NCBI RefSeq assembly: GCF_016616885.1
Contig: NZ_CP067102.1
Location: 3,686,501 to 3,750,500 of the forward strand
Origin: Bradyrhizobium diazoefficiens
Lineage (GTDB): Bacteria > Pseudomonadota > Alphaproteobacteria > Rhizobiales > Xanthobacteraceae
DNA length: 64,000 nt
Direction of reading: 5' to 3'
In this document: positions 24,829-33,747 of the stretch, piece after piece
Layout: the number at the start of each line of letters is the position of its first letter
Position numbering within the stretch: the first letter of the stretch is position 1
Position numbers and translations under genes: made by a program
Notes under the pieces: generated by a model
The model's database searches: none
Told to the model about the DNA's origin: nothing
The model's input: the letters and a program-made list of their open reading frames with translations, nothing else

Positions 24829-25320
24829 ATGACGAATGCTGCCAACGCTGCCCTGTCGCAATGGTCGATCGACCGCGAGATCGTCATGTCGCGCGTGATC
24901 GACGCGCCGCGCGATCTGGTGTTCGAGGCATGGTCCGATCCGAAGCACCTGCCGCAATGGTTCGGGCCGAAGGGATTCAAGATCGAGACCTTCGAGATCG
25001 ACGTGCGCGTCGGCGGTGTCTGGCGCTTCAACATGATCGGCCCGGACGGCACCGTCTATCCGAACCGCATGCGCTTCCGCCGCATCGAGCGGCCGTCCTT
25101 CATGGAGATGGACCACGGCCTCGACCAGGACGATGATCCCGGCATGTTCCGCTTCACCATCACCTTTGCCGAGCAGAGCAACGGCAAGACCGTGCTGATG
25201 ATGCGGCAGCTGGCAGCGAGCACCGAGCAGCGCGACGGTATGATCGGCTTCGGCGCCGTCGAATACGGCTACCAGACGCTGGACAAGCTCGCGGCCTATG
25301 TCGGCGGGCTGAAGAAATAA
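24829..25320 (+). CDS. SRPBCC (AHSA1-type) domain protein
   Basis: A 163-residue protein of the START/Bet v1-like SRPBCC superfamily, AHSA1 branch. Family hallmarks are visible: RVIDAPRDLVFEAWSDPKHL at the start, PQWFGPKGFKIETFEIDVRV, and the late LMMRQLAAS before the last helix. The fold makes a hydrophobic pocket for a small ligand; ligands are mostly unknown. It is the usual partner of this ArsR type and is cotranscribed with it (two-base gap). A GC-rich hairpin follows. Confidence 0.9.
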   Translation: MTNAANAALSQWSIDREIVMSRVIDAPRDLVFEAWSDPKHLPQWFGPKGFKIETFEIDVRVGGVWRFNMIGPDGTVYPNRMRFRRIERPSFMEMDHGLDQDDDPGMFRFTITFAEQSNGKTVLMMRQLAASTEQRDGMIGFGAVEYGYQTLDKLAAYVGGLKK

Positions 25321-25335
25321 CTGACCCGCGTGATT

Positions 25336-25363
25336 CCGGGGGCCGTCGCAGTGGCGCCCCCGG
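25336..25363 (+). terminator. Hairpin behind the ArsR-SRPBCC operon
   Basis: CCGGGGGC and GCCCCCGG form a perfect 8-bp stem with a 12-base loop, 15 bases after the SRPBCC stop. There is no T run, so it is a candidate only. Confidence 0.5.
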
Positions 25364-25526
25364 GACAAGCTTGGGAGCAAGTGGGGAGAGCGGTCGCCTT
25401 CGCGATTATGACAGCGCGCAGGCGAATTATGACAGTGCCGTCACGCAGATTTTTGTCGCGCTGTTCTGCAGATTTATGACAGAATTGCTACCGTTGAATG
25501 TCATGTTGACTACGGCGGAGCGATTC

Positions 25527-26369
25527 ATGTTGCAGTGGCAGGCGCGGTCAAATCCCCTGGCGTGGTGGTGGGGTTCCCTGACGCTGGTCAGCGCAGCCAA
25601 TATCCTCGTCTGGTTCATGCTGTACCGCGAGTTCTATCCGACGGTTGCCGGCAGCGTCGGCGGCGGCTCGGATATCGGCCTGATGTTCCTGCTTTGCGCG
25701 GGTTATGTGTTCGGCTGCGCCTTCCGTTCGGTGCTGCCGCGCGCCGACGTGCAGCGCATCTGCCTGTTCGACACCTGGCTGTCGAGCGTGTTCGTCGGCC
25801 GCACCGTCGCGACCGTGGCCGAACTGTGTTTCGTCGCGCAATGGGCGATCATCCTGCATCAGCTCGGTCGCATGACCGGCGCAGAGACCGCGGTGAACAT
25901 CGCGCTCGTGATCGTGCCGATCATCATCATCGCGGAGTGCTTCTCCTGGTACGCGGTCGTCACCACCAACTTCCTGTTCAACGCGATCGAGAACTCGCTG
26001 TGGGCGGTGACCTTCTTCCTTGCCGGCATCGCGCTGTGCCGGCTGATGCCGGAATTCCAGGGCCCGGTGCGCTGGGCACTGATCGCCGGCATCATCGGCA
26101 TCGCATGCTTCCTCGCCTTCCTCGTCACCGTCGACGTGCCGATGTATCTCAGCCGTTGGCGGGCGGGGCATAAAGAGGGCGGCAGGTTCCTCGGCTTCCT
26201 CGAAGGCCTGCATGACGTCTCGACGCGTTGGGTGGTGACCCACGACATCGCGCATTGGAAGGGCGAACTGACCTGGATGTTCCTGTATTTCAGCGCCGCC
26301 GTCTGGTCGAGCCTCGCGCTCTGCGCGCTCTACGCCATGGAAGACTATCTCACGCGCTATCTGGCCTGA
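25527..26369 (+). CDS. Polytopic membrane protein, hypothetical
   Basis: A 280-residue protein with about seven hydrophobic helices (WWGSLTLVSAANILVWFMLY, IGLMFLLCAGYVFGCAFRSV, ALVIVPIIIIAECFSWYAVV, LIAGIIGIACFLAFLVTVDV, MFLYFSAAVWSSLALCALYA). I chose the ATG at 25527 because GGCGGAG precedes it; starts at 25503 and 25478 are also in frame. No transport or catalytic motif is recognised. Conserved-looking polar pairs within the helices (ECFSWY, HDIAHWKGELTW) could be functional. The stop codon directly abuts the convergent solute-binding-protein gene. Confidence 0.7.
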   Translation: MLQWQARSNPLAWWWGSLTLVSAANILVWFMLYREFYPTVAGSVGGGSDIGLMFLLCAGYVFGCAFRSVLPRADVQRICLFDTWLSSVFVGRTVATVAELCFVAQWAIILHQLGRMTGAETAVNIALVIVPIIIIAECFSWYAVVTTNFLFNAIENSLWAVTFFLAGIALCRLMPEFQGPVRWALIAGIIGIACFLAFLVTVDVPMYLSRWRAGHKEGGRFLGFLEGLHDVSTRWVVTHDIAHWKGELTWMFLYFSAAVWSSLALCALYAMEDYLTRYLA

Positions 26370-27581
26370 TTACTTGCCGACCAGGCCGCACTTGCTGCGG
26401 TCGAGCGGGCGGAAGGCCTGGTCTGGCGGGATGGTCGCAACCAGCTTGACGAAGTCCCACGGCCCCTTGGACTCTTCGGGCGTTTTGACTTGCACCAGAT
26501 AGAGATCGTGGACCATGCGCTGGTCCTCGCGGATGCGGCCGTTGGGCGTGTAGGCGTCCGATACCGGCGTCGTCTTCATCTTGGCCATCACTGTCGCGCC
26601 GTCGTCTGAATCGGTGTCCTTCACCGCTTGCAGGTAGTGGCGCACGGCGGAATAGACGCCGGCCTGGATCTGGGACGGCATCGCCTTGCGGCGGGCAAAG
26701 AACGCATCGGAGAACTTTCGGGCCGCCGGCGAGACGTCCTCGAAGAACGAGGTGACGATGAGATCGCCGCGCGTGGCCTTGAGGCCAACCGCCTCGATAT
26801 CGACGTTCTGGAACGACATCGGTACGATCTTGATGCCCTGGTCGGCAAGGCCGAACTCCTCCGCCTGCTTGATCGCGGTGGCGTTGTCGCCGGCGACATT
26901 GATCGCGAGGATCTTTGCGCCCGAGGACTGCGCCTGCAGCAGGAAGGAGCTGTAGTCGGGCGTGCCGAGCTGTGCCTTGACGCCGCCGGCCACCTTGCCG
27001 CCTAGCGCCGCGATACGGTCGCGCGCGGTCGCCTCGATCGAATGTCCGAAGGCGTAGTCGCCGGTGATGAAGAACCAGGGCTCCTTGCTGGTCCGCATGA
27101 TGCCGGAGACCACGGCTGTCGCCGTGGAGTAGGCGTCCTGGGTCCACTGCACACTGCTGGGCGCGCAGGCGTCATCGGTCAGCTGGTTGGCACCGGCGCC
27201 GGAGACGAGGAAGATCTTTCCGTTGCCGCGCACGAGCTCCTGCACGGCGAGCGCCGCGCCCGAGCTGCCGCCGTCCGCAATCGCCTGCACGCCGTCGCTG
27301 AACCATTTTCGCGCGAGCGATGCCGCAAGGTCCGGCTTGTTCTGGTGATCGGCCTGCAGGATCTCGATCGGCTTGCCGTTGATCTTGCCGCCGAACTCCT
27401 CCGCCGCCATCCGCGCCGCCTCGACCGAGCCAGGGCCCATCGCGGTCGCGAAAATGCCGTTCATGTCGGTGAGGACGCCGATGCGGACGGCACCGCCCTT
27501 GATCTCGGCGCGCGCGGTGGGGCCCGCGAGTGCCAGCGTGATCAGCAGGATGGCGGTGGATGGGTTGCGGAGATTGGCCAT
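26370..27581 (-). CDS. ABC transporter substrate-binding protein (LivJ type)
   Basis: A 403-residue periplasmic binding protein with a signal peptide (TAILLITLALAGPTARAE). The mature protein begins with the typical KGGAVRIGVLTDMNGIFATA and has the two-lobed branched-chain-amino-acid-receptor layout (EEFGGKINGKPIEILQADHQ; SKEPWFFITGDYAFGHSIEA). Members in alphaproteobacteria often bind aromatic acids. No permease or ATPase genes are adjacent. Its place directly downstream of FAH-hydrolase and monooxygenase genes on the same strand suggests it captures an aromatic compound for that pathway; this is inference. Confidence 0.9.
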   Translation of the reverse strand: MANLRNPSTAILLITLALAGPTARAEIKGGAVRIGVLTDMNGIFATAMGPGSVEAARMAAEEFGGKINGKPIEILQADHQNKPDLAASLARKWFSDGVQAIADGGSSGAALAVQELVRGNGKIFLVSGAGANQLTDDACAPSSVQWTQDAYSTATAVVSGIMRTSKEPWFFITGDYAFGHSIEATARDRIAALGGKVAGGVKAQLGTPDYSSFLLQAQSSGAKILAINVAGDNATAIKQAEEFGLADQGIKIVPMSFQNVDIEAVGLKATRGDLIVTSFFEDVSPAARKFSDAFFARRKAMPSQIQAGVYSAVRHYLQAVKDTDSDDGATVMAKMKTTPVSDAYTPNGRIREDQRMVHDLYLVQVKTPEESKGPWDFVKLVATIPPDQAFRPLDRSKCGLVGK

Positions 27582-27623
27582 GGCGTTTCCTGATTTTATC
27601 GTTGATGGATCGGTCGCGGTGGG

Positions 27624-28475
27624 TCAGGCCGCCTCAGCGATGACCTTGTTGCGCAAAATGCCGATGCCGGAGATCTCGACCTCGACGGTGTCGCCGGGGC
27701 GCATCCACAGCGGCGGCGTGCGCTTGGCACCGACGCCGCCGGGCGTGCCCGTGACGATGACGTCGCCGGGGACAAGCGGGCAGATCGTCGAGATATAGGC
27801 AATCAGCTCGGGAATGGCGGTGATCAGGAGATCCGTCGTTGTATCCTGCACGATCGTGCCGTTCAGCCGCGTCTGAAGAGTGAGCTTCGACGGATCGGGG
27901 ATCTCGTCCGCCGTCACCAGCCACGGGCCAAAGCTGCCGCTTTCCGCGAAGGTCTTGCCGGAGAGGAATTGGCTGGTGTGGCGCTGCCAGTCGCGGATGC
28001 TGCCTTCGTTGTAGCAGGCATAGCCAGCGATGTGGTCGAGCGCGCGGCGTGCTGAGATATGGCGGCCCGCCTTGCCGATGACGAGCGCGAGCTCGCCCTC
28101 ATAGTCGAAATCGTCGCTCACCTCAGGCTTCACGATGGGCTGGAGATGGCCGACCTGGCTGCAGGGGAAACGGACGAACAGCGCCGGCTTCTCGGTGACG
28201 GTGCGGCCGGTCTCGGCGACGTGGTCGCGATAGTTGAGGCCGACGCAGATGATCTTGCCGGGATCGGGGATGACGGGCGCGAAGCTGATCTTGTCGAGCG
28301 CATGATCGGGCGCCGTGGACGCGACCAGCTTTGCCGCCTCGGCCACGCGCCCCGCTTCAAGCAACTGCCGCAGCGTGGTGCAGGGCGCCATGCGTGCGCC
28401 AAGATCGACGACGCCATTGTCCTTGGCGGCCCCGAAGGAGGCGCGGCCGTTGGCGATGAAAGAGAGCAGCTTCAT
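27624..28475 (-). CDS. Fumarylacetoacetate hydrolase family protein
   Basis: A 283-residue enzyme of the FAH superfamily, which cleaves or decarboxylates ring-fission products. Metal-binding acids are in the usual places: FDYEGELALVIGKAGRHIS, with Glu and Asp ligands there and in the upstream CVGLNYRDHVAETGR strand. The ending VTGTPGGVGAKRTPPLWMRP is diagnostic for the family. In meta-cleavage pathways such proteins hydrolyse acylpyruvates. It is the second gene of the leftward set, 24 bases after the monooxygenase gene, so one mRNA is likely. Confidence 0.92.
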   Translation of the reverse strand: MKLLSFIANGRASFGAAKDNGVVDLGARMAPCTTLRQLLEAGRVAEAAKLVASTAPDHALDKISFAPVIPDPGKIICVGLNYRDHVAETGRTVTEKPALFVRFPCSQVGHLQPIVKPEVSDDFDYEGELALVIGKAGRHISARRALDHIAGYACYNEGSIRDWQRHTSQFLSGKTFAESGSFGPWLVTADEIPDPSKLTLQTRLNGTIVQDTTTDLLITAIPELIAYISTICPLVPGDVIVTGTPGGVGAKRTPPLWMRPGDTVEVEISGIGILRNKVIAEAA

Positions 28476-28499
28476 GGGATATCCTTGAGAAGTGTTCGG

Positions 28500-29996
28500 T
28501 CAGGCCGCGGACGGCACGTGGGTTGGAGGTGTGATGGCGGCGATGAGCCGGTCGAGCTCGGCGTCGTTGCGGGCGGTGCCGCGGATGTAACGGTCGGGGC
28601 GAACCAGCGCGGCGGTGATGCCGTGCTCGCGGAGCCAGGGTCCGATGCCCTCGGCATCGTCGCTGGTCAGGGTTTTGAACTCGGCCTGCGAGAGAGCGAG
28701 ACGCGTCGCACTCTCGACGAGGAGGACATGGCCGTAGCCGAGACGGTCGTCGCCACGGCTGCCGTCTCGTAGCGCAAACTGCGGCGCAAGATGGCCGGCG
28801 AGGGGCAGGTCGCTGAGCGCGAGCCCGGGGCCGAGCAGGGGCTTTTTCACCTCGAGTTTCACGGGCGCATTCTCGCGCGCCTGCCCGGCGGCAAGGCCGG
28901 CTTCGATCGCCTTGGTGTTGATGACACCGCCCAAGCGAATGGCGAGCTCGATGAACTCGCGCACATGCGGCTGGCGTTCGCTCTGATAGGTGTCGAGCAG
29001 ATCGGTTGCCGCACCGTCGCGAATGATGCTCGCGAGCTTCCAGGCAAGGTTGGCGGCATCGCGGATGCCAGCGCACATGCCCTGGCCGAGGAAGGGCGGG
29101 GTCTGATGTGCGGAATCGCCGGCAAGCAGTAGCCGGCCGTTGCGCCATTGCTGCGCGATGACGGAATGAAAGGTGTAGACCGCGGCGCGCTCGAGCTCGG
29201 CGTCGTCAGGCGTGATCCAGCGCGACAGCAGCTCCCAGACCTTTGCTGGCTGCGCCACATCTTGCGAATCCTCGTCCGGGAGGACAGTGATCTCCCAGCG
29301 CCGCCGGGTGCCGGTGCCGCGGACATAGGTCGCAGGCCGCCTGGGATCGCAGTGCTGGAGACTGTAATCGCCGAGATCGTTGCGGGCGCGCTTGAGCAGC
29401 ACATCGACCACCAACCAGCGCTCGTGGAAGCCGAGATCGTCCATCCCCGAGCCGATGAAGCGGCGAACGAGCGACCGCGCGCCGTCACAGCCGATCACAT
29501 AGCCGGCGCGGGCCTCACTCAGCTTGCCGTTGGAGAGGTCCTCGTAGCGCACACGTACGCCACTCTCGTTCTGATCGAGCGCGAATACATCGCAGCGGCT
29601 GCGCAAGCTGACGTGCGGCCAGCGTGCGAGGCCGGCGATCAGTACGTCCTCCAGATCGGGCTGGTGGAAGCGGTAGCTGAGATTCCAACCCATCGGCGTC
29701 AGCGTCTGCGGGCGCGACCAGTCCAGCAGCATTTTGCCGTCGGCGTCGAGGAAGAGCATGCCGGGGCTGAGGATGACATGCGGCAGGATCGCATCGGCGA
29801 GGCCCAGGGTCTGGAACACCCGCATGCATTCGTCATCGAAATGCACCGCCCGCGGCAGATGATAGGTCCGCGCCTCGCGCTCCAGCACCAGCGTCCGCAC
29901 GCCGCAGAGGCCGAGCAGATTGGCGAGCGTCGCGCCGACCGGGCCACGACCGACGATCACGACGTCAAACTCCTCGGGGGCGGATTTATCCTGCAT
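28500..29996 (-). CDS. FAD-dependent aromatic hydroxylase (MhpA-like)
   Basis: A 498-residue flavoprotein monooxygenase. The dinucleotide-binding GRGPVGATLANLLGLCG starts the protein, the DG motif is in IGCDGARSLVRRF, and the GD motif in LLLAGDSAHQTPPFLGQGMC. A C-terminal thioredoxin-like domain completes the PheA/MhpA/TetX layout. Such enzymes use NAD(P)H and O2 to hydroxylate phenols, giving catechols for ring cleavage. I take the ATG at 29996, which follows GGGAGAGAT. It is first in the leftward operon and divergent from the TetR gene, its probable regulator. Confidence 0.92.
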   Translation of the reverse strand: MQDKSAPEEFDVVIVGRGPVGATLANLLGLCGVRTLVLEREARTYHLPRAVHFDDECMRVFQTLGLADAILPHVILSPGMLFLDADGKMLLDWSRPQTLTPMGWNLSYRFHQPDLEDVLIAGLARWPHVSLRSRCDVFALDQNESGVRVRYEDLSNGKLSEARAGYVIGCDGARSLVRRFIGSGMDDLGFHERWLVVDVLLKRARNDLGDYSLQHCDPRRPATYVRGTGTRRRWEITVLPDEDSQDVAQPAKVWELLSRWITPDDAELERAAVYTFHSVIAQQWRNGRLLLAGDSAHQTPPFLGQGMCAGIRDAANLAWKLASIIRDGAATDLLDTYQSERQPHVREFIELAIRLGGVINTKAIEAGLAAGQARENAPVKLEVKKPLLGPGLALSDLPLAGHLAPQFALRDGSRGDDRLGYGHVLLVESATRLALSQAEFKTLTSDDAEGIGPWLREHGITAALVRPDRYIRGTARNDAELDRLIAAITPPTHVPSAA

Positions 29997-30116
29997 GGCG
30001 CTATCTCTCCCAGCCATGCCCGGCTCTTCAACGCCGGCGTCCCAAGTGTCCGCCCAGCGGACGGACGTCGGCCGCTTTGCGGGCGAGCGAAACCTCTTGC
30101 CAATCGTGCGCTGTCA

Positions 30117-30142
30117 TTATATGTACAAGTGAATATATATGA
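30117..30142. promoter_or_regulatory. Candidate TetR operator/divergent promoter
   Basis: An AT-rich stretch with TATAT and ATATA arms around GTACAAGTGA in an otherwise GC-rich region, between the monooxygenase start (29996) and the TetR gene (30152). Position and symmetry suit an operator for the divergent regulator. Confidence 0.45.
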
Positions 30143-30151
30143 AGGAAGGCG

Positions 30152-30841
30152 ATGATCGCCACGACGAAAAGGCAAAAGGCACCGCCCTCTCGACCGAAGG
30201 GCCGCCGAAGCAAGGACATGCCGGACGGCCGGCAGGCGCTGCTGGCCGCCGCCACCAGCGCATTCGCCAGCCACGGTTTCGATGGCGCCGATCTGCGCAG
30301 CGTGGCCGCCGCCGCCCAGGTCAGCCCCAACCTGGTTCGCGTTCATTTCGGCCACAAGGCGGCGCTGTGGGAGGCCTGTCTGGCGCAAATCGTGGCGGTT
30401 GCGATCCCTGCCATGGCCAGCATTCGCGCGATCGCGGCCGATTCCAGCCGCCCGCTCGGCGATCGGCTGCGCGACGTCATCGTGGCGATCGGCGCTTTCT
30501 ATGCTGAGCATCCGGATGTCAGGGACTTTGTCGTCCGGCACGGCGCGGAAGCGCCGGAGCGCGCTGTGCTCGTGACCGAACGACTGCTGCGTCCGGCCTA
30601 TGAGACCGTTCGAGAGCTCTTCGTGGCCGGCATTGAAGCCGGCATCATCCGCAGCAGTCATCCGGCGCTGTTCTTTGCGCTGCTCAATGCCGCGCTGAAT
30701 CAGCCTCCCGCGGCTCCCGTGCTGCTCAAACAGCTTGCGCCCGACATCGACGTTGAGGCGTCGAGTGCGCTGCTGATCGAGACCACGGTGACGACGTTCC
30801 TTCACCTTCCGCCGTCCGATCGAAGCGTCAAACCCCAGTGA
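30152..30841 (+). CDS. TetR-family transcriptional regulator
   Basis: A 229-residue repressor-type regulator. After a basic lead (TTKRQKAPPSRPKGRRSK) comes the TetR helix-turn-helix (RQALLAAATSAFASHGFDGA, then DLRSVAAAAQVSPNLVRVHF). The C-terminal half (AFYAEHPDVRDFVVRHGAEA) is an all-helical ligand domain. It is transcribed away from the monooxygenase-FAH operon and probably represses it until an aromatic inducer binds. An AT-rich inverted sequence lies just upstream. An 84-residue secreted protein follows on the same strand. Confidence 0.92.
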   Translation: MIATTKRQKAPPSRPKGRRSKDMPDGRQALLAAATSAFASHGFDGADLRSVAAAAQVSPNLVRVHFGHKAALWEACLAQIVAVAIPAMASIRAIAADSSRPLGDRLRDVIVAIGAFYAEHPDVRDFVVRHGAEAPERAVLVTERLLRPAYETVRELFVAGIEAGIIRSSHPALFFALLNAALNQPPAAPVLLKQLAPDIDVEASSALLIETTVTTFLHLPPSDRSVKPQ

Positions 30842-30882
30842 GCCCGCCTTGCCGACAATCCAACCTGAGAGTGAGAGCATTC

Positions 30883-31137
30883 ATGAATTTCCGCGTCGCC
30901 TGCCTTCTGTTGAGCGCCACGATCACGCCAGCCTTCGCTCAGGCCGGGCCGAGTGAATCCGAGCAGCGCCAGGCCTGCATGGGCGACGCGATGCGTCTTT
31001 GCTCTGCCTATGTTCCCGATCGCGCTCAAATCCGAGACTGCATGGCGGCTCAGCTCGACCGGCTCAGCCCGCAATGTCGCGCCGTATTCGACGCGTCCGC
31101 TCAGGCGCAAAGATCATCGTCCGCGCGGAGCCATTAG
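30883..31137 (+). CDS. Small secreted Cys-rich protein
   Basis: An 84-residue exported protein: signal peptide MNFRVACLLLSATITPAFAQ, then a 60-residue domain with four cysteines in the arrangement ACMGDAMRLCSAYVPDRAQI followed by DCMAAQLDRLSPQCRAVF. The spacing C-x8-C and C-x11-C, with helical residues between, matches small secreted Cys-rich proteins common in Bradyrhizobium, which resemble one unit of the Golgi-apparatus Cys-rich repeat. Function unknown. The ATG at 30883 has GAGAGT before it. It ends three bases before the convergent IclR gene. Confidence 0.7.
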   Translation: MNFRVACLLLSATITPAFAQAGPSESEQRQACMGDAMRLCSAYVPDRAQIRDCMAAQLDRLSPQCRAVFDASAQAQRSSSARSH

Positions 31138-31139
31138 TC

Positions 31140-31928
31140 TCATTCGACCGGGACGGCGGCGGCCGCGTCGCCTAATGGCGCGGCAAAGTCGGCGATCGCC
31201 TTGTCGATGGCGAGCGCGGTTCTGATCCAGATGATTGAAATGCAACCGAATACGATCTTGTTGCGAACGATCGGAACGGCGATCGAGGCAGTCTTGGGAT
31301 TGTATTCGCCTTCGCTGCGGATCGCGTAGCCGCGCGCCTGCGTCTCAGCAATCATCTGGTCGAGGCGGCCCTGGTCGAGGAAGGGGCGGTCGTCGGCCTC
31401 GTCGATGCGGCGGAGATGGCTGATGATGAGGTCGCGCTCGCGCGCGGGGCAGGCGGCGAGATAAGCGCGGCCTGCAGATGTGCGCAGCATCGGCAGGCGT
31501 CTGCCGATCATGCCGCGATCGATCGAGAACGGGCTGCGCGAATGGGTGGTCTCCTGCACCACCATCGCGGCGTTCTCGTACGTCGAGAGATCGACCGGCC
31601 AGACCAGGGTCTTGCTGAGTTCGGCGAGACAAGGCGCGGCAGCCTGGCAGATCACCACGCCGGGGTCGTAGCCGTCGCCGAGGCTCAGGGCGAGCCTGGT
31701 GACGCGAAAGCGGTCGTCGCTGGCGCTGCGGGCGACATAGCCGAGCTCCTCCAGCGTTTCGAGCAGCCGGTAGACGGTCGGGCGGGGCAGGTCGAGCGCG
31801 CGGGCGACGTCACCGGCGCGGATGCCGCCCGAGCGATTGACCTCCTGCAGCACGTCCAGCCCGCGCTTGAAGGCGCGGACGCCCTCCGACTGCCGCGGCT
31901 GGCCGTTCCGCGTCCGCTCCTTGGACAC
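31140..31928 (-). CDS. IclR-family transcriptional regulator
   Basis: A 262-residue regulator. The N-terminal winged helix (ALDLPRPTVYRLLETLEELG) and the C-terminal IclR effector domain (IGRRLPMLRTSAGRAYLAAC) are both complete. IclR proteins of the PcaR/MhpR type control aromatic catabolism and often act as activators. It is divergent from the extradiol dioxygenase gene that starts 160 bases away, so that gene is its likely target. The length is typical. Confidence 0.92.
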   Translation of the reverse strand: MSKERTRNGQPRQSEGVRAFKRGLDVLQEVNRSGGIRAGDVARALDLPRPTVYRLLETLEELGYVARSASDDRFRVTRLALSLGDGYDPGVVICQAAAPCLAELSKTLVWPVDLSTYENAAMVVQETTHSRSPFSIDRGMIGRRLPMLRTSAGRAYLAACPARERDLIISHLRRIDEADDRPFLDQGRLDQMIAETQARGYAIRSEGEYNPKTASIAVPIVRNKIVFGCISIIWIRTALAIDKAIADFAAPLGDAAAAVPVE

Positions 31929-32088
31929 TTCGTATTTCCTCCCTTGTGGCTGCCGGCCTCGCGATTATCGTCTTTGCGAACGCGACGCGATGGCGGGACG
32001 TCACCGTAGGATCGTGCGCGGCCGGTATCAAGTTCGCCGCACTGCAGCGGATGCGATGCCCTTGTGCGATGCCCTTGGGAGAACGTCG

Positions 32089-33072
32089 ATGGAAATCACC
32101 GCGCTCGGCTATATCGGGATCAACTCGTCGCAGCTTGACCAGTGGGGACAGATGGCGACGGGACTGCTCGGCATGCAGCAGGTCGATCGCGGCGGCAAGA
32201 TGCGCGCCTTCCGCATGGATGATCGCAAGCAGCGCCTGATCGTCGACGGCAGCAGCGATGCCGGCCTTGCGGTGATGGGCTGGGAGGTTCCCTCGACCGT
32301 GGAGCTGGACCAGCTGGCCGGCCGGCTGGAACGTCACGGCGTCGAGGTCACGCGCGGTTCGCGCGCGCTAGCTGACGAGCGGCATGTGGCGGAGCTGATC
32401 ACGTTTGCGGACCCGGCCGGAAACCGACTCGAAGCCTTTTGCAAGCCAGACCTTGCGACCGAACCCTTTAAACCGGGCCGGCCGATCTCGGGCTTTCGCA
32501 CTGGCGCGCTGGGCATGGGGCATGTCGTGCTCAACGTCGAAGATGTCGAGCCGCTGCTGCCATTCTATCGCGACGTGCTCGGCTTCCACGTCTCCGATTT
32601 TGGACTGAAGCCCTATGGCCTCTATTTCTTCCACGTCAACGGCCGCCACCATTCCTTTGCGATGGTCGGCTCGGGACGGAAGGCGCTGCATCATTTCATG
32701 GTGGAGCTCGGCAGCCTCGACGATGTCGGGCAGGGCTACGACCTCGCGCAGCTCGAAGACGGCCGTGTCGTCTACACGCTGGGCCGGCACACCAACGATC
32801 ACATGACCTCGTTCTATGTGAATACACCGTCCGGCTTCTTCATCGAATATGGCTGGGGCGGTCGCATCATCGATCCCCAGACCTGGCAGCCGCACGAGAC
32901 ATTTGACGGCCCGTCTCTGTGGGGCCACGAGCGGCTCTATATGCCGGAAGAGCAGCGCAAGCGCCTGCGCGACATGCGGATGGATGCAGCGGCGCGCGGC
33001 GTGCGCGTTGCCGATCCGCGCGTGCCGCCGCTGAATTGCGCGTGGCTCGACCAGGTGATCGCGCGCGAATGA
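32089..33072 (+). CDS. Type I extradiol ring-cleavage dioxygenase
   Basis: A 327-residue enzyme of the vicinal-oxygen-chelate fold (BphC/2,3-dihydroxybiphenyl 1,2-dioxygenase type). The iron ligands are in place: His145 (GMGHVVLNVEDVEP), His201 or 202 (ALHHFMVELGSLDDV) and Glu253 (GFFIEYGWGGR), with second-sphere HTNDHMTSFYVNTPSG. It opens a catechol-type ring next to the hydroxyls using O2. The ATG at 32089 gives the normal start (MEITALGYIG). Together with the MhpA-like hydroxylase and FAH hydrolase nearby, it makes the core of a meta-cleavage route. The second half carries the active site, as is usual. Confidence 0.93.
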   Translation: MEITALGYIGINSSQLDQWGQMATGLLGMQQVDRGGKMRAFRMDDRKQRLIVDGSSDAGLAVMGWEVPSTVELDQLAGRLERHGVEVTRGSRALADERHVAELITFADPAGNRLEAFCKPDLATEPFKPGRPISGFRTGALGMGHVVLNVEDVEPLLPFYRDVLGFHVSDFGLKPYGLYFFHVNGRHHSFAMVGSGRKALHHFMVELGSLDDVGQGYDLAQLEDGRVVYTLGRHTNDHMTSFYVNTPSGFFIEYGWGGRIIDPQTWQPHETFDGPSLWGHERLYMPEEQRKRLRDMRMDAAARGVRVADPRVPPLNCAWLDQVIARE

Positions 33073-33093
33073 TCCGCCGCCACGGGGCACGCG

Positions 33094-33747
33094 TCACGCC
33101 TCGCCGAGATCGAGCTGCGTCAAGATTCCCTGGCGCAGCGCCAGCCGGACCAGCTCGATGTCGGAGCCGACGCCGAGCTTGTCCTTGATCAGCGAATGCA
33201 AATTCGCCACCGTCTTCGGGCTGACGTGGAGCGTCGCGGCGATCTGTTCCGTCGTATTTTCGGCGAGCAGCAGCCGCAGCACCTCGAACTCGCGCGGCGT
33301 GAGCACGTCGGCGGCCGAGCTCTCGCCGCTGATCCGGCTCAGCGCAAGCTCGTGGTCGATATCGGGACTGATCGCGATCTTGCCGGCGAGCACGTCCATC
33401 ACCGCGCGCACCAGCGTCTCCGGTGGGCTGGTCTTGGTGACGTAACCCCTCGCGCCGGCGCGGATGGCCTGCACGGCAAAACCGGCATTCTCGTGCATGG
33501 TGAAGACGAGGATTTTTGCCGCCTTGTCCCATTGCCTGATGCGCCTGACAGCCTCGACGCCGCCAATGCCGGGCATGCTGAGATCCATGATGACGAGGTC
33601 GGGCGCCTCGGATTTGTACAGGCGATAGGCCTCCGCGCCGTCGCCGGCTTCGGCGATGACGCGCAGGCCCGGCTGCTTCTCGAGCACGGAGCGATAGCCT
33701 TCGCGGACGACGGAATGGTCGTCGACCAGCAGAATGGTCGCGGTCAT
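33094..33747 (-). CDS. NarL-family response regulator
   Basis: A 217-residue regulator with a receiver domain (TILLVDDHSVVREGYRSVLE, phospho-acceptor Asp in PDLVIMDLSMPG, Lys in TKTSPP) and a C-terminal LuxR helix-turn-helix (LTPREFEVLRLLLAENTTEQ, then SPKTVANLHSLIKDKLGV). It is the partner of the sensor kinase encoded directly upstream; the two genes overlap by four bases (ATGA), so they are translated together. Target genes are unknown; the adjacent DUF2380-like gene is a candidate. Confidence 0.94.
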   Translation of the reverse strand: MTATILLVDDHSVVREGYRSVLEKQPGLRVIAEAGDGAEAYRLYKSEAPDLVIMDLSMPGIGGVEAVRRIRQWDKAAKILVFTMHENAGFAVQAIRAGARGYVTKTSPPETLVRAVMDVLAGKIAISPDIDHELALSRISGESSAADVLTPREFEVLRLLLAENTTEQIAATLHVSPKTVANLHSLIKDKLGVGSDIELVRLALRQGILTQLDLGEA

